From the NCBI GenBank assembly GCA_021151835.1, contig JAGKWO010000031.1, positions 1-64,000 of the forward strand: DNA of 64,000 bases, in the 5' to 3' direction. Positions 8,775 to 18,822 of this stretch are shown in pieces. Source of the DNA: Gammaproteobacteria bacterium (GTDB taxonomy: Bacteria > Pseudomonadota > Gammaproteobacteria > Pseudomonadales > Cellvibrionaceae). Under the pieces are notes generated by a model. The model was not told where the DNA came from and searched no databases. It was given only the letters and a program-made list of their open reading frames with translations. A program made the translations under genes and the position numbers. The number at the start of each line of letters is the position of its first letter. Position 1 is the first letter of the stretch.

Positions 8775-9560
8775 ATGGAAAAGACGAAAGAAAGTAGCCT
8801 CAAACAGCTCAGGGCGGGTGTAGATGCCCTGGTGGAGACCAGTGAGCAGCTGGTTAAAACCGCGGTACAGGAACATCGCAAGCGCGAGCAAATAAAAAAT
8901 ATGGAGCTGCCCGTACTTTGGGGGCAGGATGAACTTTACGAAAAGAAGGTTATTTTTACCGGCATGCGCCAGCGCGGAATCCTTAATGCGTTCCGTGAAG
9001 TTCGTATCAAATTGTTGGAGAAGCACAAGACCGACAATATGGTAGTACTGGTCAGTTCAGTATCGGCGCATGGCGGGTCCAGCTTTTTTTCCTTTAACCT
9101 GGCGGCCACCTTTGCGTTAGACCAGCACAAAACGGCACTTTATGTGGACTGCAATCCCTATGCGTCCTCCGCCGAGCGCTACATCACCCAACCGGTCCAG
9201 CACGGGCTTACCCAATACCTCACCGACTACACAGTGCCGTTGAAAAGTATTATCTATCCCAGTGGCGTAGAGCGCCTGCGTGTTATTCCGTCTGGCGGCT
9301 CCAGCGAGTCGGCCGCAGAATTCTTTAACTCCAAACGCATGGAAGTGTTTGTTGCAGAAATCAAGTCGCGTTATCCGGACCGTTTTATTGTGATAGATGC
9401 ACCGTCTGTGCAGGTCTCTACGGAAGCGCGCATATTGTCGCGTTACTGTGACCATGCATTGGTGGTGGTTCCCTATGGTATGGCGGTCACTGATGAAGTC
9501 CTTGCTGCCGTTGATGCAGTAGGTAAAGAGCGCTTTGCCGGCCTGGTCTTCAATAATTAA
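8775..9560 (+). CDS. XrtA-associated BY-kinase-like protein with degenerate P-loop
   Basis: This 261-residue protein has the CpsD/CapB/ParA-like fold of bacterial tyrosine autokinases that pair with Wzz proteins. Walker A' is recognisable (ALYVDCNP, about 121-128) and Walker B-like FIVIDAP is near 200. The Walker A position reads SVSAHGGSSF (95-104), where the family normally has G-E-G-K-S/T, so the catalytic lysine is missing. The C-terminal tyrosine cluster is also absent. It may be a regulatory pseudo-ATPase. AGGTAGGA precedes the ATG, and the gene lies 14 bp after the Wzz-like gene. Confidence 0.8.
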   Translation: MEKTKESSLKQLRAGVDALVETSEQLVKTAVQEHRKREQIKNMELPVLWGQDELYEKKVIFTGMRQRGILNAFREVRIKLLEKHKTDNMVVLVSSVSAHGGSSFFSFNLAATFALDQHKTALYVDCNPYASSAERYITQPVQHGLTQYLTDYTVPLKSIIYPSGVERLRVIPSGGSSESAAEFFNSKRMEVFVAEIKSRYPDRFIVIDAPSVQVSTEARILSRYCDHALVVVPYGMAVTDEVLAAVDAVGKERFAGLVFNN

Positions 9561-9592
9561 TTTTCGGCAACGTAAAGGAGGAGGTGCGCAGT

Positions 9593-10894
9593 ATGAAAAG
9601 AATTTCCCTGCTGGCATTGAGTGTTGTCTGTGCAAGTGCCTCTGCCGCTGAAAACCAGCCCAACAAACTGGGTGGAACTTTTTCCGCGACGGCAGAGGAA
9701 TCGGATAACGCGTTGCGCACCACCGACGATGCGATAAGTGAACGCCAGGACAGGTTGCTGGCGGGCTTGTTCGCATTCTACGAAAACGACCTGTTGGAAC
9801 TGGATACAGATTACACGGCGGAAAAAAAATATTTCGAAAAGGAATCCCAGTCGGATCGCGATGCCTGGACCGGGCGTACCAGCCTCCGTTTGGGCAAAGA
9901 CCATCACCTGTTTGACCTGCGTGTTTCTCATTTACGCCAAAAGCAATTGGTTTCCGCCGAACTGGTTGAACTTGATAAAAACCTGGATGAAAAACAGATC
10001 CTCAGTGCCCAGCCAGGTTTCCACACCAAGCTAACACCTGTGGATGCGATCTACCTCCAGGGGAATTTGACCGAGGTGGATTATCGTTTTGAGGAGTTAA
10101 ATAATTCCCGGCGGGAGGGCGGTGTTGCCGGATGGTCCCACGCATTTTCCAGTGTGGATTCCCTGGGAATTTATTTCAGTCACACCGATGTTGATTTTGA
10201 ATTCGTTCCACAGGTGGATTACCGCTTGCAATATTATGCACTGAGCTATACCGCGCAATTGCGCCAGCTCGGCTACAAGTTTGACCTTGGGCAAAGCCGG
10301 ATGGAGTCCCAGGGCGATAACGCCGGTGAGGCGGAGACAAACCCTTATTACCTGGCCCAGCTGGATTACTCCACGGGATATCACCAATGGAGTCTGACGC
10401 TGACCGAGCGCGGCGGAGATACCTCCATGGGTTTGGGAGAAGACAGCCTGGGTGATTCCACGGGATTTGGCCAGACGGGTTCCCTGCGCCCGGACAGGAT
10501 AAACATGCAGCGCGCAACAATTTCCTGGACTACCCAGGCGTTGTGCCTGCGTTGCCAGTTAAATATCAATGCCTTCACTGAAAAGCGTGAGTACCTTTCC
10601 CAGCATAAAGATGAGGAGGGGAATGGTATGGCTGTCAGCCTTGGCTACCGTTTTTCCAATGCGGCCAGTGTCAACCTGCGTGCGCTGCGACGTGACCAGG
10701 CGTTTGAAGGGGTAACCAATCTGGAAGATTTTTTTGTAAACCAAGTGGGTGTTGATTACGTCTACAACTTTTCGAGCGGCATTGCCTTACGTGTGTTTGC
10801 ATCGGAATTCCAACGGCGCTCAGATACCCCATCGCAGGAATACGATGAAGTAAGGTTTGGCGTCACCCTGAGTTATCAATTCAATCAAATTTAA
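9593..10894 (+). CDS. PEP-CTERM/XrtA-system outer-membrane beta-barrel protein
   Basis: The ATG at 9593 gives a clear signal peptide ending near SAAENQ and has a purine-rich GGAGGAGG about 8 nt upstream; a GTG at 9584 is the alternative. The remaining roughly 410 residues alternate polar and hydrophobic positions with many aromatic strand ends and finish in YQFNQI, typical of an outer-membrane barrel. Family and context match the putative outer-membrane protein of exosortase A loci. A role in polymer passage or anchoring is inferred from position only. Confidence 0.75.
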   Translation: MKRISLLALSVVCASASAAENQPNKLGGTFSATAEESDNALRTTDDAISERQDRLLAGLFAFYENDLLELDTDYTAEKKYFEKESQSDRDAWTGRTSLRLGKDHHLFDLRVSHLRQKQLVSAELVELDKNLDEKQILSAQPGFHTKLTPVDAIYLQGNLTEVDYRFEELNNSRREGGVAGWSHAFSSVDSLGIYFSHTDVDFEFVPQVDYRLQYYALSYTAQLRQLGYKFDLGQSRMESQGDNAGEAETNPYYLAQLDYSTGYHQWSLTLTERGGDTSMGLGEDSLGDSTGFGQTGSLRPDRINMQRATISWTTQALCLRCQLNINAFTEKREYLSQHKDEEGNGMAVSLGYRFSNAASVNLRALRRDQAFEGVTNLEDFFVNQVGVDYVYNFSSGIALRVFASEFQRRSDTPSQEYDEVRFGVTLSYQFNQI

Positions 10895-10916
10895 ATAGCA
10901 GAAAATGGTAAGCACC

Positions 10917-13553
10917 ATGAAAAAAATTGCACAAGTGACGGCGTTGAGTTTGGCGTTTTTGCTCGCGAGCTGCGGTCAAAATGACAAGGAAGAAAATACG
11001 CAAGCAGCCGAACGGCACCAGACCTCGGCCCAGACCTATCAGCGTCAGGGGCAATTGCGCGCAGCCATGCTGGAGGCAAAGAATGCAATCCAGCTTACCC
11101 CTGATGCTCCTGGCCCTTACATCACGCTGGCAAAAATCCTCAATCAGACCGGCGCCTTTGCGTCCACTATCAGCTTGCTGGAGCCCCGTGTAGAAGCCAT
11201 GCCGGCGATTGCTACAGAGTTGGCTGAAGCCCATTACGCAATAAAAAAATATCGCACGGCGCTCAATGTCATCGAAACCCATCCTGCAGAGGCGGCGGCG
11301 AGCGAGTTGCGGCAGCAGCAGTTATTCCTGGCCGCCCTGGCAAATATTGCGCTGGGTGAAAAAGAGGGCCAGCAGCAGGCGATTAGCCAATTTCGTGAGC
11401 AGGGCGGCAGCGAGGCGGATGTGCTTTACTTGCAGGCCAATGCCGAATTGGGACAAGGTCAAACGGAAGCGGCGATAAGCCTGCTGGAAAGCGCGATCCA
11501 AAAAGATGAAAATCATTTAAAGGCATTAACTTTGTTGGGCAGCTTAACGGCCTACAAAAACCAACTGCAAATTGCCGAGCAACACTACACCAAAGCCCTT
11601 GGCCTGTTGCCTACTACTGATGTGATCACCATTGATCGGGCCAAGGTGCTTAGCCAATTAACCGATGTGCTCATCCAGCAAGGCCGCACGAGCGAGGCTT
11701 ATGTCTACCAAAAACTTTTGGCAGAGGCCAACCCGGAGCGCAACGCGGCGCAGCAAAAATTTACTGACGCCATGGAGTATTACCAACAAGGCAAGCTGAT
11801 CGAAGCAGAAAAACTGCTGAAGGAACTGCGCGAACAATTTCCCGATGACAAAAACACGGCCACCTTGCTGGGGATGATTGAATTCCAACAGGGCGCCGAC
11901 AAAAACGCGATTGACCTGTTTGACCAGTTTATTGACCCCGAAACCGCAACGCCGACGGTAATCCAGGCAGCGGCCCTGGCCAAGTTCCGCACTAACCAGG
12001 TTGACGATGCAGTGAAATTATTAAAGGACGCCGCCCAAAGCCAACCTAACAATGCGGCAATCCTGGCCACCTATGGCCTGGCTTTATTGGATCGCGACCC
12101 AACCAGTTCCGAAGGCGCCCTGACGCTGGAAAAAAGCTTGGCGCTGGACCCGACGCAACAGCGTTTGCGCATCATGCTTGCCAAGCGCTACACCAGCCTG
12201 GAGCAACCCGAGCAGGCGCTGGCCCAGCTGCAAAAAGCCTATGAAGCCAGCCCTATGGACTTGTTGGTAGAAGAAACCTATTTGAAATTATTGTTAGAGC
12301 GGGGCGATGAAGAGCAGGCCCAATCGGTGATTAACGACTTGCAACAAAAATATCCCGACAGCCCGCGCCCTGCCTTCCTGAATGGTTGGTTCAACCTGAC
12401 AAAAAAAGAGTACGCCGAGGCGGAAAAGTATTTTGAAAAAGCGCTTTCCATGCGTAACAACAATGAAAAATCCCTCTCCTACGCTGGCTTGGCACAGCTT
12501 TATAGCGAACAAAACCAACCGCTCAAGGCGACAAATGCCTGGCAATCCCTGCTGGAGGCAGACCCCAAAAACATTAATGCTTACAAACCCTGGTTGGCGT
12601 TAATGGCCAAACAACAAAAATTAAAAGATGCGGATGAGTTCCTCAAGGCATTGGCCGGTAAATCGGAAGAGTGGCAACCCTCCGCAGTGTTGGCGCAACT
12701 GCTATTTGTTACCAAGCGAAGTGAAGCGGCAATGCCCTATATCGAAAAGGCGCTGGAAAAAAGTCGCAATGCTGACAACGTAAAAACCCTGGCGGCAAAC
12801 ATATACCACGCCCACAGTGCGGAATTACGGGCGGCAAATAAGCTGGAGGACGCCAAAACCTGGGCGGCCAAGGCTGTAGCCCTCATTCCCGATAACCTGA
12901 TGTACCTGTCCGGGTTAATCGAAACGGAGCTTGCCAGTAAAAATACCCAAGAGGCCCAAAAATTATTGGATCAATTCCCGCAATCCGAAGGGTCCCAGGC
13001 GGGCAAAACATTCCTGCAAGGCCGAATTCGCATGGCCGAGGGAAAGCCGGACGAAGCCTTGCAGGAATACCTCAAATCCTGGTCGCTGGAACCCAACGAG
13101 ATGGTGGCGGAAACCATCTACGTCCATTACAGCCAGACCAAAAACGAGGCGCGCAGCAGTTTTGCCGCCGAGTGGAAGGAAAAATTACCGCAAAGCCGTA
13201 AAGCCAACCTGATCCTCGCTATGGACGCCCAAGTAAGCGACGACCTGCCTACCGCCATAAAACTCTATGAAGAAATCATCCAGCAGGAACCTTCCGCGCC
13301 TGCGGTGCTGAACAACCTCGCCTGGAATTATTACCTCGCGAAGGACCCACGTGCACTGGAAACAGCGCGCAAAGCCTATGAACTGGCTCCTGCTGTACCC
13401 GCCATCCTGGATACCTACGGCTGGATTCTGGTAGAGCATGGCAAAGTAAAAGAAGGTTTGGAGTATTTGGAACGCGCGGCGGCGGGCGACAAGGCGAATG
13501 GTGAAATCCAACAGCACCTGCAAGAGGCCCGGACTCGACTGAAGCAACAGTAG
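10917..13553 (+). CDS. prsT: PEP-CTERM system TPR-repeat lipoprotein PrsT
   Basis: About 878 residues from the ATG at 10917; an ATG at 10905 is possible but moves the signal peptide inward. The protein begins with a lipoprotein signal (MKKIAQVT...LLASC) and is then almost entirely tetratricopeptide repeats (for example ALTLLGSLTAYKNQLQIAEQ and AVLNNLAWNYYLAKDP). Length and repeat pattern fit PrsT, the large TPR lipoprotein that marks PEP-CTERM/exosortase genomes. It is probably a periplasmic scaffold for polymer assembly. It lies just before xrtA but is separated from it by a terminator. Confidence 0.9.
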   Translation: MKKIAQVTALSLAFLLASCGQNDKEENTQAAERHQTSAQTYQRQGQLRAAMLEAKNAIQLTPDAPGPYITLAKILNQTGAFASTISLLEPRVEAMPAIATELAEAHYAIKKYRTALNVIETHPAEAAASELRQQQLFLAALANIALGEKEGQQQAISQFREQGGSEADVLYLQANAELGQGQTEAAISLLESAIQKDENHLKALTLLGSLTAYKNQLQIAEQHYTKALGLLPTTDVITIDRAKVLSQLTDVLIQQGRTSEAYVYQKLLAEANPERNAAQQKFTDAMEYYQQGKLIEAEKLLKELREQFPDDKNTATLLGMIEFQQGADKNAIDLFDQFIDPETATPTVIQAAALAKFRTNQVDDAVKLLKDAAQSQPNNAAILATYGLALLDRDPTSSEGALTLEKSLALDPTQQRLRIMLAKRYTSLEQPEQALAQLQKAYEASPMDLLVEETYLKLLLERGDEEQAQSVINDLQQKYPDSPRPAFLNGWFNLTKKEYAEAEKYFEKALSMRNNNEKSLSYAGLAQLYSEQNQPLKATNAWQSLLEADPKNINAYKPWLALMAKQQKLKDADEFLKALAGKSEEWQPSAVLAQLLFVTKRSEAAMPYIEKALEKSRNADNVKTLAANIYHAHSAELRAANKLEDAKTWAAKAVALIPDNLMYLSGLIETELASKNTQEAQKLLDQFPQSEGSQAGKTFLQGRIRMAEGKPDEALQEYLKSWSLEPNEMVAETIYVHYSQTKNEARSSFAAEWKEKLPQSRKANLILAMDAQVSDDLPTAIKLYEEIIQQEPSAPAVLNNLAWNYYLAKDPRALETARKAYELAPAVPAILDTYGWILVEHGKVKEGLEYLERAAAGDKANGEIQQHLQEARTRLKQQ

Positions 13554-13592
13554 CTGAGGCACACTGCTGTAGCTGTAACAGGCAACCCCCAG

Positions 13593-13622
13593 ACTGGGCC
13601 TCGTCGGCCCAGTTTTGTTTTT
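13593..13622 (+). terminator. Rho-independent terminator after prsT
   Basis: An 8-bp GC-rich stem (ACTGGGCC, 13593-13600, with GGCCCAGT, 13606-13613) and 5-nt loop are followed by TTTGTTTTT. It divides the export/TPR operon from the xrtA operon. Confidence 0.88.
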
Positions 13623-13714
13623 AACGCTGCGGGGACAATGTCGATAGTATTTCAACATGCTGATAGGCCTTTAAAACATCAAAGGCAGCACATCATTTTT
13701 TTACAGGCTGAGCC

Positions 13715-15151
13715 ATGGATTTACGTCAACAACATTCAATGCGGCATCCGGCAAAGTGGTTTCCCTTTGCTGTCATCGCGATTTTGCCGGTATTTTTTTG
13801 GCCGACGTTTAATGGCTTGTCCCATGAATGGACCCAGTGGGATGAATCCCTTTCCCATGCTTACCCGGTATTGCTGTGGTTCGCCTATTTGCTGTTCAAA
13901 GCCAGTCCTTTACCGCACCAGTCGCAACCAGTGTGGCTGAGCTTTTTATTCGCTACCGCGCTGTTAACCTCTGCCCTCGCCTGGTTCCTGTTTCACTTGG
14001 TGCAAATCAAATTATTCGAGCAATTGATGCTATTGCCCTTGCTCTACTTGAGTATTGCCTGGGTATTTGGTGTTAACACCTTGTGGCAGCAGCGCTTCCT
14101 GTTGCTCTTGCCGGTGTTTACCTTGCCAGTATGGGATTACCTGACAGAGCCATTGGTCCAATTGGCCAGTTTCACGGTAGCGCACATGGTGCGCTGGGTG
14201 GGAATACCGGCACTCATCGATGGCAGCAGCATCTTTATTCCCTCCGGCCACATCATGATTGCGGATGGCTGCTCAGGCTTAAGGTATTTAATTATTTCCC
14301 TGGCATTGGGGTACAGCATCAGTTACCTCAATGGCTATCGTGAAAAAGGGTTTTTCCTGTGCCTCGTGATTGCAGGCGCCCTGGGCTTGCTCGCCAACTG
14401 GATCAGGATTTTCGCGCTGATCCTCATCGGCTATTACACCGAAATGCAAAGCTCCTTGATGTCTGACCATGAAACCTTTGGCTGGGTACTCTTTGCTGTG
14501 ATTTGCTTTCCGGCCATCTACTTCGCGCCTGTGGCGCGCCGTACAGAGGCTGGCCAGGCCGACATCATGCGGCCGCTTCCCTGGGGAAGGTGGTTAGGGT
14601 TGCTGCTATTGCTGGCGCCGGGTGCGATATTGAGTGTGGTGATCCGTCCCGACATCGGAATTGCACCGCCGTCCCTTACATTGGACCCGGCATTCACCCG
14701 CAGTCTTCAGGCCATGCCAGTTGACTTGCAATTACCAAAGGCCAAGCGCCAACAGCGCTACGAAAACAAAAAGGTTCAGGTGCGTATCGACCAGTATTTT
14801 CCAGAGAAGCCCAAAGAACGACTGGTTCCCTATATAGCGCGCCAGTACGATGCCAGCTTGTGGGTGCTGGATGAAACCAGGGTCCTGCACCGGCAAGGGA
14901 TGGAGGTGCGGCTGGAAACCCTGCGCCAAAAATCCGGCCTGCGCAAGGTGGTGCAGGTGCAATGGTTTGATGTGGGGGGGTACACGGCCCCCAGTGTCGC
15001 CCAGGCGAAAATATTGCAGATTCCGGCCTTACTGGCGGGCAGCAATTATTTCTCCATCATCACCCTACAAACGGAATGTTTGGATAGCCGCTGCGAGCAG
15101 GCTATCCAGCAAGTTCTGGATGTCACCGATTTAATTGCGAGTAAAGGTTAA
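13715..15151 (+). CDS. xrtA: Exosortase A with C-terminal EpsI domain
   Basis: This 478-residue integral membrane cysteine protease/transpeptidase is thought to cleave PEP-CTERM sorting signals. Eight or so membrane segments fill residues 15-295. The catalytic set is visible: Cys186 in ADGCSGLRYL, Arg231 in NWIRIF, and His252 in DHETFGW. After the membrane part comes a periplasmic EpsI-like domain (about 300-478), the fused form characteristic of exosortase A. The likely substrate encoded in this window is the PEP-CTERM protein at 39624-40250. It starts a second operon that continues with glycosyltransferase genes. Confidence 0.95.
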   Translation: MDLRQQHSMRHPAKWFPFAVIAILPVFFWPTFNGLSHEWTQWDESLSHAYPVLLWFAYLLFKASPLPHQSQPVWLSFLFATALLTSALAWFLFHLVQIKLFEQLMLLPLLYLSIAWVFGVNTLWQQRFLLLLPVFTLPVWDYLTEPLVQLASFTVAHMVRWVGIPALIDGSSIFIPSGHIMIADGCSGLRYLIISLALGYSISYLNGYREKGFFLCLVIAGALGLLANWIRIFALILIGYYTEMQSSLMSDHETFGWVLFAVICFPAIYFAPVARRTEAGQADIMRPLPWGRWLGLLLLLAPGAILSVVIRPDIGIAPPSLTLDPAFTRSLQAMPVDLQLPKAKRQQRYENKKVQVRIDQYFPEKPKERLVPYIARQYDASLWVLDETRVLHRQGMEVRLETLRQKSGLRKVVQVQWFDVGGYTAPSVAQAKILQIPALLAGSNYFSIITLQTECLDSRCEQAIQQVLDVTDLIASKG

Positions 15152-15153
15152 TT

Positions 15154-16293
15154 ATGGAACTGTTGTTTTGGTGTTCGGTACTGCTGGTCATTTACATTTA
15201 TGCGGGCTATCCGGTGTTGCTGCGCTATTTGCCGAAAAAGCCCGTGGACTATGCATTGCAAATGGTGGAAAAACCGCGGGTGACGGTGCTGATCCCGGCG
15301 TTTAATGAAGAAAAAGTTATCGCCGCGACTATTGAAAATAAATTGACCCAAACCTACCCGGCGGACCTGATCGAAATCATCGTCATCTCGGATGAATCGG
15401 AAGACCAGACGGATGCCATAGTCGCGCAGATTGCCGCACAAAATCCCCGCGTAAAATTAATTCGCCAGGTGCCGCGCCAGGGAAAAACCTCGGGGTTAAA
15501 CCTGGCCATGCCGCAAGCGAATGGCGACATCATTGTTTTTTCCGATGCCAATAGTCACTACCAGTCAGATGCTATTGAAAAACTGGTGAATTGTTTTGCC
15601 GACCCGGAGGTTGGCTATGTCACCGGCAAAATGGTTTACGTCAATGAGGAAGGCAATGTGATTGGCGATGGCTGTAGCGCCTACATGAAATACGAGAACC
15701 ACTTGCGCCGCCTGGAGGCACAGGTCTGCTCAGTCGTGGGGGTGGACGGCGGCATAGATGCGGTGCGCAAAGCCCTCTACCAACCTATGAATGCGGATCA
15801 ACTTCCGGATTTCGTATTACCACTCAAAGTGGTAACCCAGGGTAAGCGCGTGGTCTATTGCGAAGAGGCGCTGCTGAACGAAGAATCGCTCACCAATTCC
15901 CAATCGGAATTCCGCATGCGCGTGCGGGTTTCGCTGCGCGCGTTTTGGGCCATGTGGGATATGAAACATTTATTCAATCCGTTTAACTACGGCTTGTTCA
16001 GCCTGCAATTGTTTTCCCATAAATTGCTGCGCTACCTTGCGTTTATTCCACTGCTGCTCGCGTTTATCAGCAACGGCCTGGTAACGGGTGAAGGCTGGTT
16101 CTATCAATTCACATTTGTAATCCAAATTCTCTTTTATGGCGCGGCCGCATTTGTTTCGCTCAATGACGGCACTAAAAATCGTTGGCTGGCCTTAGCGAAC
16201 TATTTTTGCCTGATAAATATCGCCGCCGCCATGGCCTTTATAAAATTTATCAAGCGCGAAAAAATTGTGATCTGGAAACCGCGTGTCGGTTAG
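15154..16293 (+). CDS. Membrane glycosyltransferase family 2 (processive-type)
   Basis: This 379-residue protein has an N-terminal membrane helix, a GT-A domain and three or four C-terminal membrane segments. GT2 motifs are VTVLIPAFNEEKVI, DESEDQT, the metal-binding FSDANS, and a later EESLTNS-R region matching the ED and QxxRW area of cellulose/hyaluronan-synthase-like enzymes. It probably adds a sugar to the EPS repeat at the cytoplasmic face. It begins 2 bp after xrtA, so the two are co-transcribed. Confidence 0.85.
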   Translation: MELLFWCSVLLVIYIYAGYPVLLRYLPKKPVDYALQMVEKPRVTVLIPAFNEEKVIAATIENKLTQTYPADLIEIIVISDESEDQTDAIVAQIAAQNPRVKLIRQVPRQGKTSGLNLAMPQANGDIIVFSDANSHYQSDAIEKLVNCFADPEVGYVTGKMVYVNEEGNVIGDGCSAYMKYENHLRRLEAQVCSVVGVDGGIDAVRKALYQPMNADQLPDFVLPLKVVTQGKRVVYCEEALLNEESLTNSQSEFRMRVRVSLRAFWAMWDMKHLFNPFNYGLFSLQLFSHKLLRYLAFIPLLLAFISNGLVTGEGWFYQFTFVIQILFYGAAAFVSLNDGTKNRWLALANYFCLINIAAAMAFIKFIKREKIVIWKPRVG

Positions 16294-16295
16294 TT

Positions 16296-17423
16296 ATGGC
16301 CATGAAAATCGCCCACCTTATCGATAGCGGTGGCCTGTACGGCGCCGAGCAAGTCCTGCTTACCCTGTGCCAGCAGCAACAGGCACAGGGGCTGCAACCG
16401 CTCATTGTGAGTTGTGGTTTGCCCGGCGAGGCGGAAAAACCGCTGGAGCACGCCGCAGTAGAGCGCGGCATTCCCGTTATCAGCTGGCGCATGCCTGCAG
16501 GAATTCGCCTCGCGGGTATGCGCGCACTGCGTGAGGTGTTGCGGCAGGAAAAAGTCCAGTTGCTCCATAGCCATGGCTACAAATTCAATATTCTGCTCGC
16601 CCTCCTGGGGCGCACCCGCCTGGGTATGCCCCTGGTTTCCACAGTGCATGGTTATGTCAAAGCCAGGTTTCCCCACAAAATGTGGCTGTACGAAATGCTG
16701 GATAGAATCGCCCTGCGCCGCTTCGATCGGGTGGTGTTGGTGAGCGAGCAAATGCGCCAGTTAGCCGCGTTTCGCCGCAACACACCCCGCATCTGCGTTA
16801 TCAATAACGGCATAGCCGCAACAGAGGCACAGCCTTCACCCGTAGTAATCAACGACCGGTTGGAATTATTGGCGGTTGGCCGCTTGTCACCTGAAAAAGG
16901 ATTTAATGTCCTCATCGATGCCGTGGCGGAATTAAACCGGGAGCAACCGGTGTGCAAGCTCACCCTCATGGGTAGCGGCGGGCTGGACGCTGCACTCAAG
17001 GCGCAGGCGCAAGCCTTGGGGCAAGCAGAACATATCCAGTTCTGCGGCTTCGTCAGTAATGCGGCGGTGCATTTTCACCAATACCACTTACTGGTCATGC
17101 CCTCCCTTACGGAAGGAATTCCGGTTACCCTGCTCGAAGCCATGCGCAACAAAACGCCGGTTATTGCCAGCGCTGTGGGTGGAATTCCCCAGGTGCTGGG
17201 CGAACAGCACCCACAATTGTTGCAGCCGGGGTCAGCCAGTTCCATCGTAGAAGCGTGTAAGGCTTGGTTGCGTTTGTCGTCGGAGCAACGCACCCAACAG
17301 GTAGAGCAAAACTTCATGCGCTATCAACAAAATTTCACCGCCCACGCCATGGCGGACAAATACCTTGGCCTGTACCAATCCCTATTAACCCAGGGCACTA
17401 CCGCCTATGCATCCCGTTATTGA
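16296..17423 (+). CDS. Glycosyltransferase family 4 (GT-B)
   Basis: The frame opens earlier, but the ATG at 16296 (or 16302) just after the previous stop gives the family-typical beginning MKIAHLIDSGGLYGAEQVL. The C-terminal half carries LLAVGRLSPEKGFNVLIDA and the EX7E motif region SLTEGIPVTLLEAM, diagnostic of Glycos_transf_1/GT4 retaining enzymes. Acceptor and donor sugars are unknown. It overlaps the next gene by 17 bp. Confidence 0.87.
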   Translation: MAMKIAHLIDSGGLYGAEQVLLTLCQQQQAQGLQPLIVSCGLPGEAEKPLEHAAVERGIPVISWRMPAGIRLAGMRALREVLRQEKVQLLHSHGYKFNILLALLGRTRLGMPLVSTVHGYVKARFPHKMWLYEMLDRIALRRFDRVVLVSEQMRQLAAFRRNTPRICVINNGIAATEAQPSPVVINDRLELLAVGRLSPEKGFNVLIDAVAELNREQPVCKLTLMGSGGLDAALKAQAQALGQAEHIQFCGFVSNAAVHFHQYHLLVMPSLTEGIPVTLLEAMRNKTPVIASAVGGIPQVLGEQHPQLLQPGSASSIVEACKAWLRLSSEQRTQQVEQNFMRYQQNFTAHAMADKYLGLYQSLLTQGTTAYASRY

Positions 17424-18795
17424 AACCCTTTACTACAAAAGCCCAGTGTTCCTGCAAAACCTGGCAGTGAGCATGATGGGATTGCGCCTGCGCGCGGAGC
17501 GTTACCGCTATGCGGGCGAGCAAAAATTTAACGAACTCCTGCGCAGCCAGCATTTTTCTGCCGCGCAAATGCAGGATTACCAAGGTCGGCAATTTGTCCA
17601 GCTGGCGCGCCACGCCATTGCCAACACCGCGTTTTATCGCGATTGGGCACAGGGTGAGGGGATCCGCGCAGACGACATCCAATCGCTCGCCGACTTGCAA
17701 CAATTTCCCGTTATCGAAAAAAAATTTATTCGCGAACATGCGGCGCAATTTAAAGCGAGCCCGCGCAATACCCATTCCAAACCCATAACCTTATTTACCA
17801 GCGGCACCACAGGCACACCGCTGTCGGTATTTACCGACCAGGATTCGCGCAGTGAACACTACGCTTTTTTCTCGCGCCTGCGCTCCTGGTACGGCGTAGA
17901 TCCGGTCGCGCCCCGGGCTACCCTTTTTGGTCGCATCATCATGCCCGCCGCGCAAAAGCAGCCGCCCTTCTGGCGTTATGACGCCGCGCAAAAAAATTTG
18001 CTCATGTCGTCCTATCACCTGAAGCCAGACCAGCTCATTCACTATTACCGGAAATTGCGTGAATACCAGCCGCAGGAAATTTTTGCCTATCCCTCCAGTG
18101 TGACGCGCCTGGCAGAGTTTATCCTCGCCGAGGGCCTTGCTCCCATCTCCCTGAAGTTACTCATGACCACGGCGGAGCATCTGCACGATTGGCAAAAAAA
18201 AATATTACAGCAAGCCTTTAATGCTCCCCTGGTTAATCAATATGGCTGCACCGAGATGGCATTTTTTGTATCCACCCTGCCGGACGGCAGCATGTGCTTC
18301 CACCCCGAACACGGTATCGCAGAGGTGCGTACCCCCACGGGCGAGCTGAGTACCCTGGGCGAAGGCGAATTGGTTGTCACCGGCTTGGTAAATTACTCCA
18401 TGCCCGTCATTCGCTACGCGATTGGCGATACGGTAACCCTGGGCGCCGTTAACAAAAACGGCTTTCCTGAACTCCTGCAAGTGCACGGCCGCAAGGACGA
18501 TGTGATATACATGCGCGATGGAACCCCCGTAGGCAGGCTGGACCCCATTTTCAAAGGTGGCAGCGGTATCAAGACAGCGCAAATACTGCAAAGCCAAACC
18601 GGCGCCATAACGCTACGCCTCGTTCCCGATGCAACCTACACCGAGCAAGCAGGCACGGACTTAAAACGCGAACTCATCAAACGCGTCGGTGACGACCTTC
18701 CTATCGCAATAGAATTGGTAAGCGAGATTGCCAAAGAAAAAAATGGGAAATTCAAACCGGTGGTTAGTGACTATAAAAATTTTGTCAGTAAATGA
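17407..18795 (+). CDS. CapK-like/phenylacetate-CoA ligase family adenylate-forming enzyme
   Basis: This 462-residue protein has the AMP-binding signature LFTSGTTGTPLSVF near residue 130, a later YGCTEMAFF motif and HGRKDDVIYMRDG toward the C-terminus. Proteins of this CapK-like branch occur in capsule and EPS loci and are thought to activate an acid for transfer onto the polymer or a lipid; the substrate is unknown. It is the last gene before a clear fall in GC. Confidence 0.8.
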   Translation: MHPVIETLYYKSPVFLQNLAVSMMGLRLRAERYRYAGEQKFNELLRSQHFSAAQMQDYQGRQFVQLARHAIANTAFYRDWAQGEGIRADDIQSLADLQQFPVIEKKFIREHAAQFKASPRNTHSKPITLFTSGTTGTPLSVFTDQDSRSEHYAFFSRLRSWYGVDPVAPRATLFGRIIMPAAQKQPPFWRYDAAQKNLLMSSYHLKPDQLIHYYRKLREYQPQEIFAYPSSVTRLAEFILAEGLAPISLKLLMTTAEHLHDWQKKILQQAFNAPLVNQYGCTEMAFFVSTLPDGSMCFHPEHGIAEVRTPTGELSTLGEGELVVTGLVNYSMPVIRYAIGDTVTLGAVNKNGFPELLQVHGRKDDVIYMRDGTPVGRLDPIFKGGSGIKTAQILQSQTGAITLRLVPDATYTEQAGTDLKRELIKRVGDDLPIAIELVSEIAKEKNGKFKPVVSDYKNFVSK

Positions 18796-18822
18796 TGCTG
18801 TTTAAACGAAGAGATCAATTGC

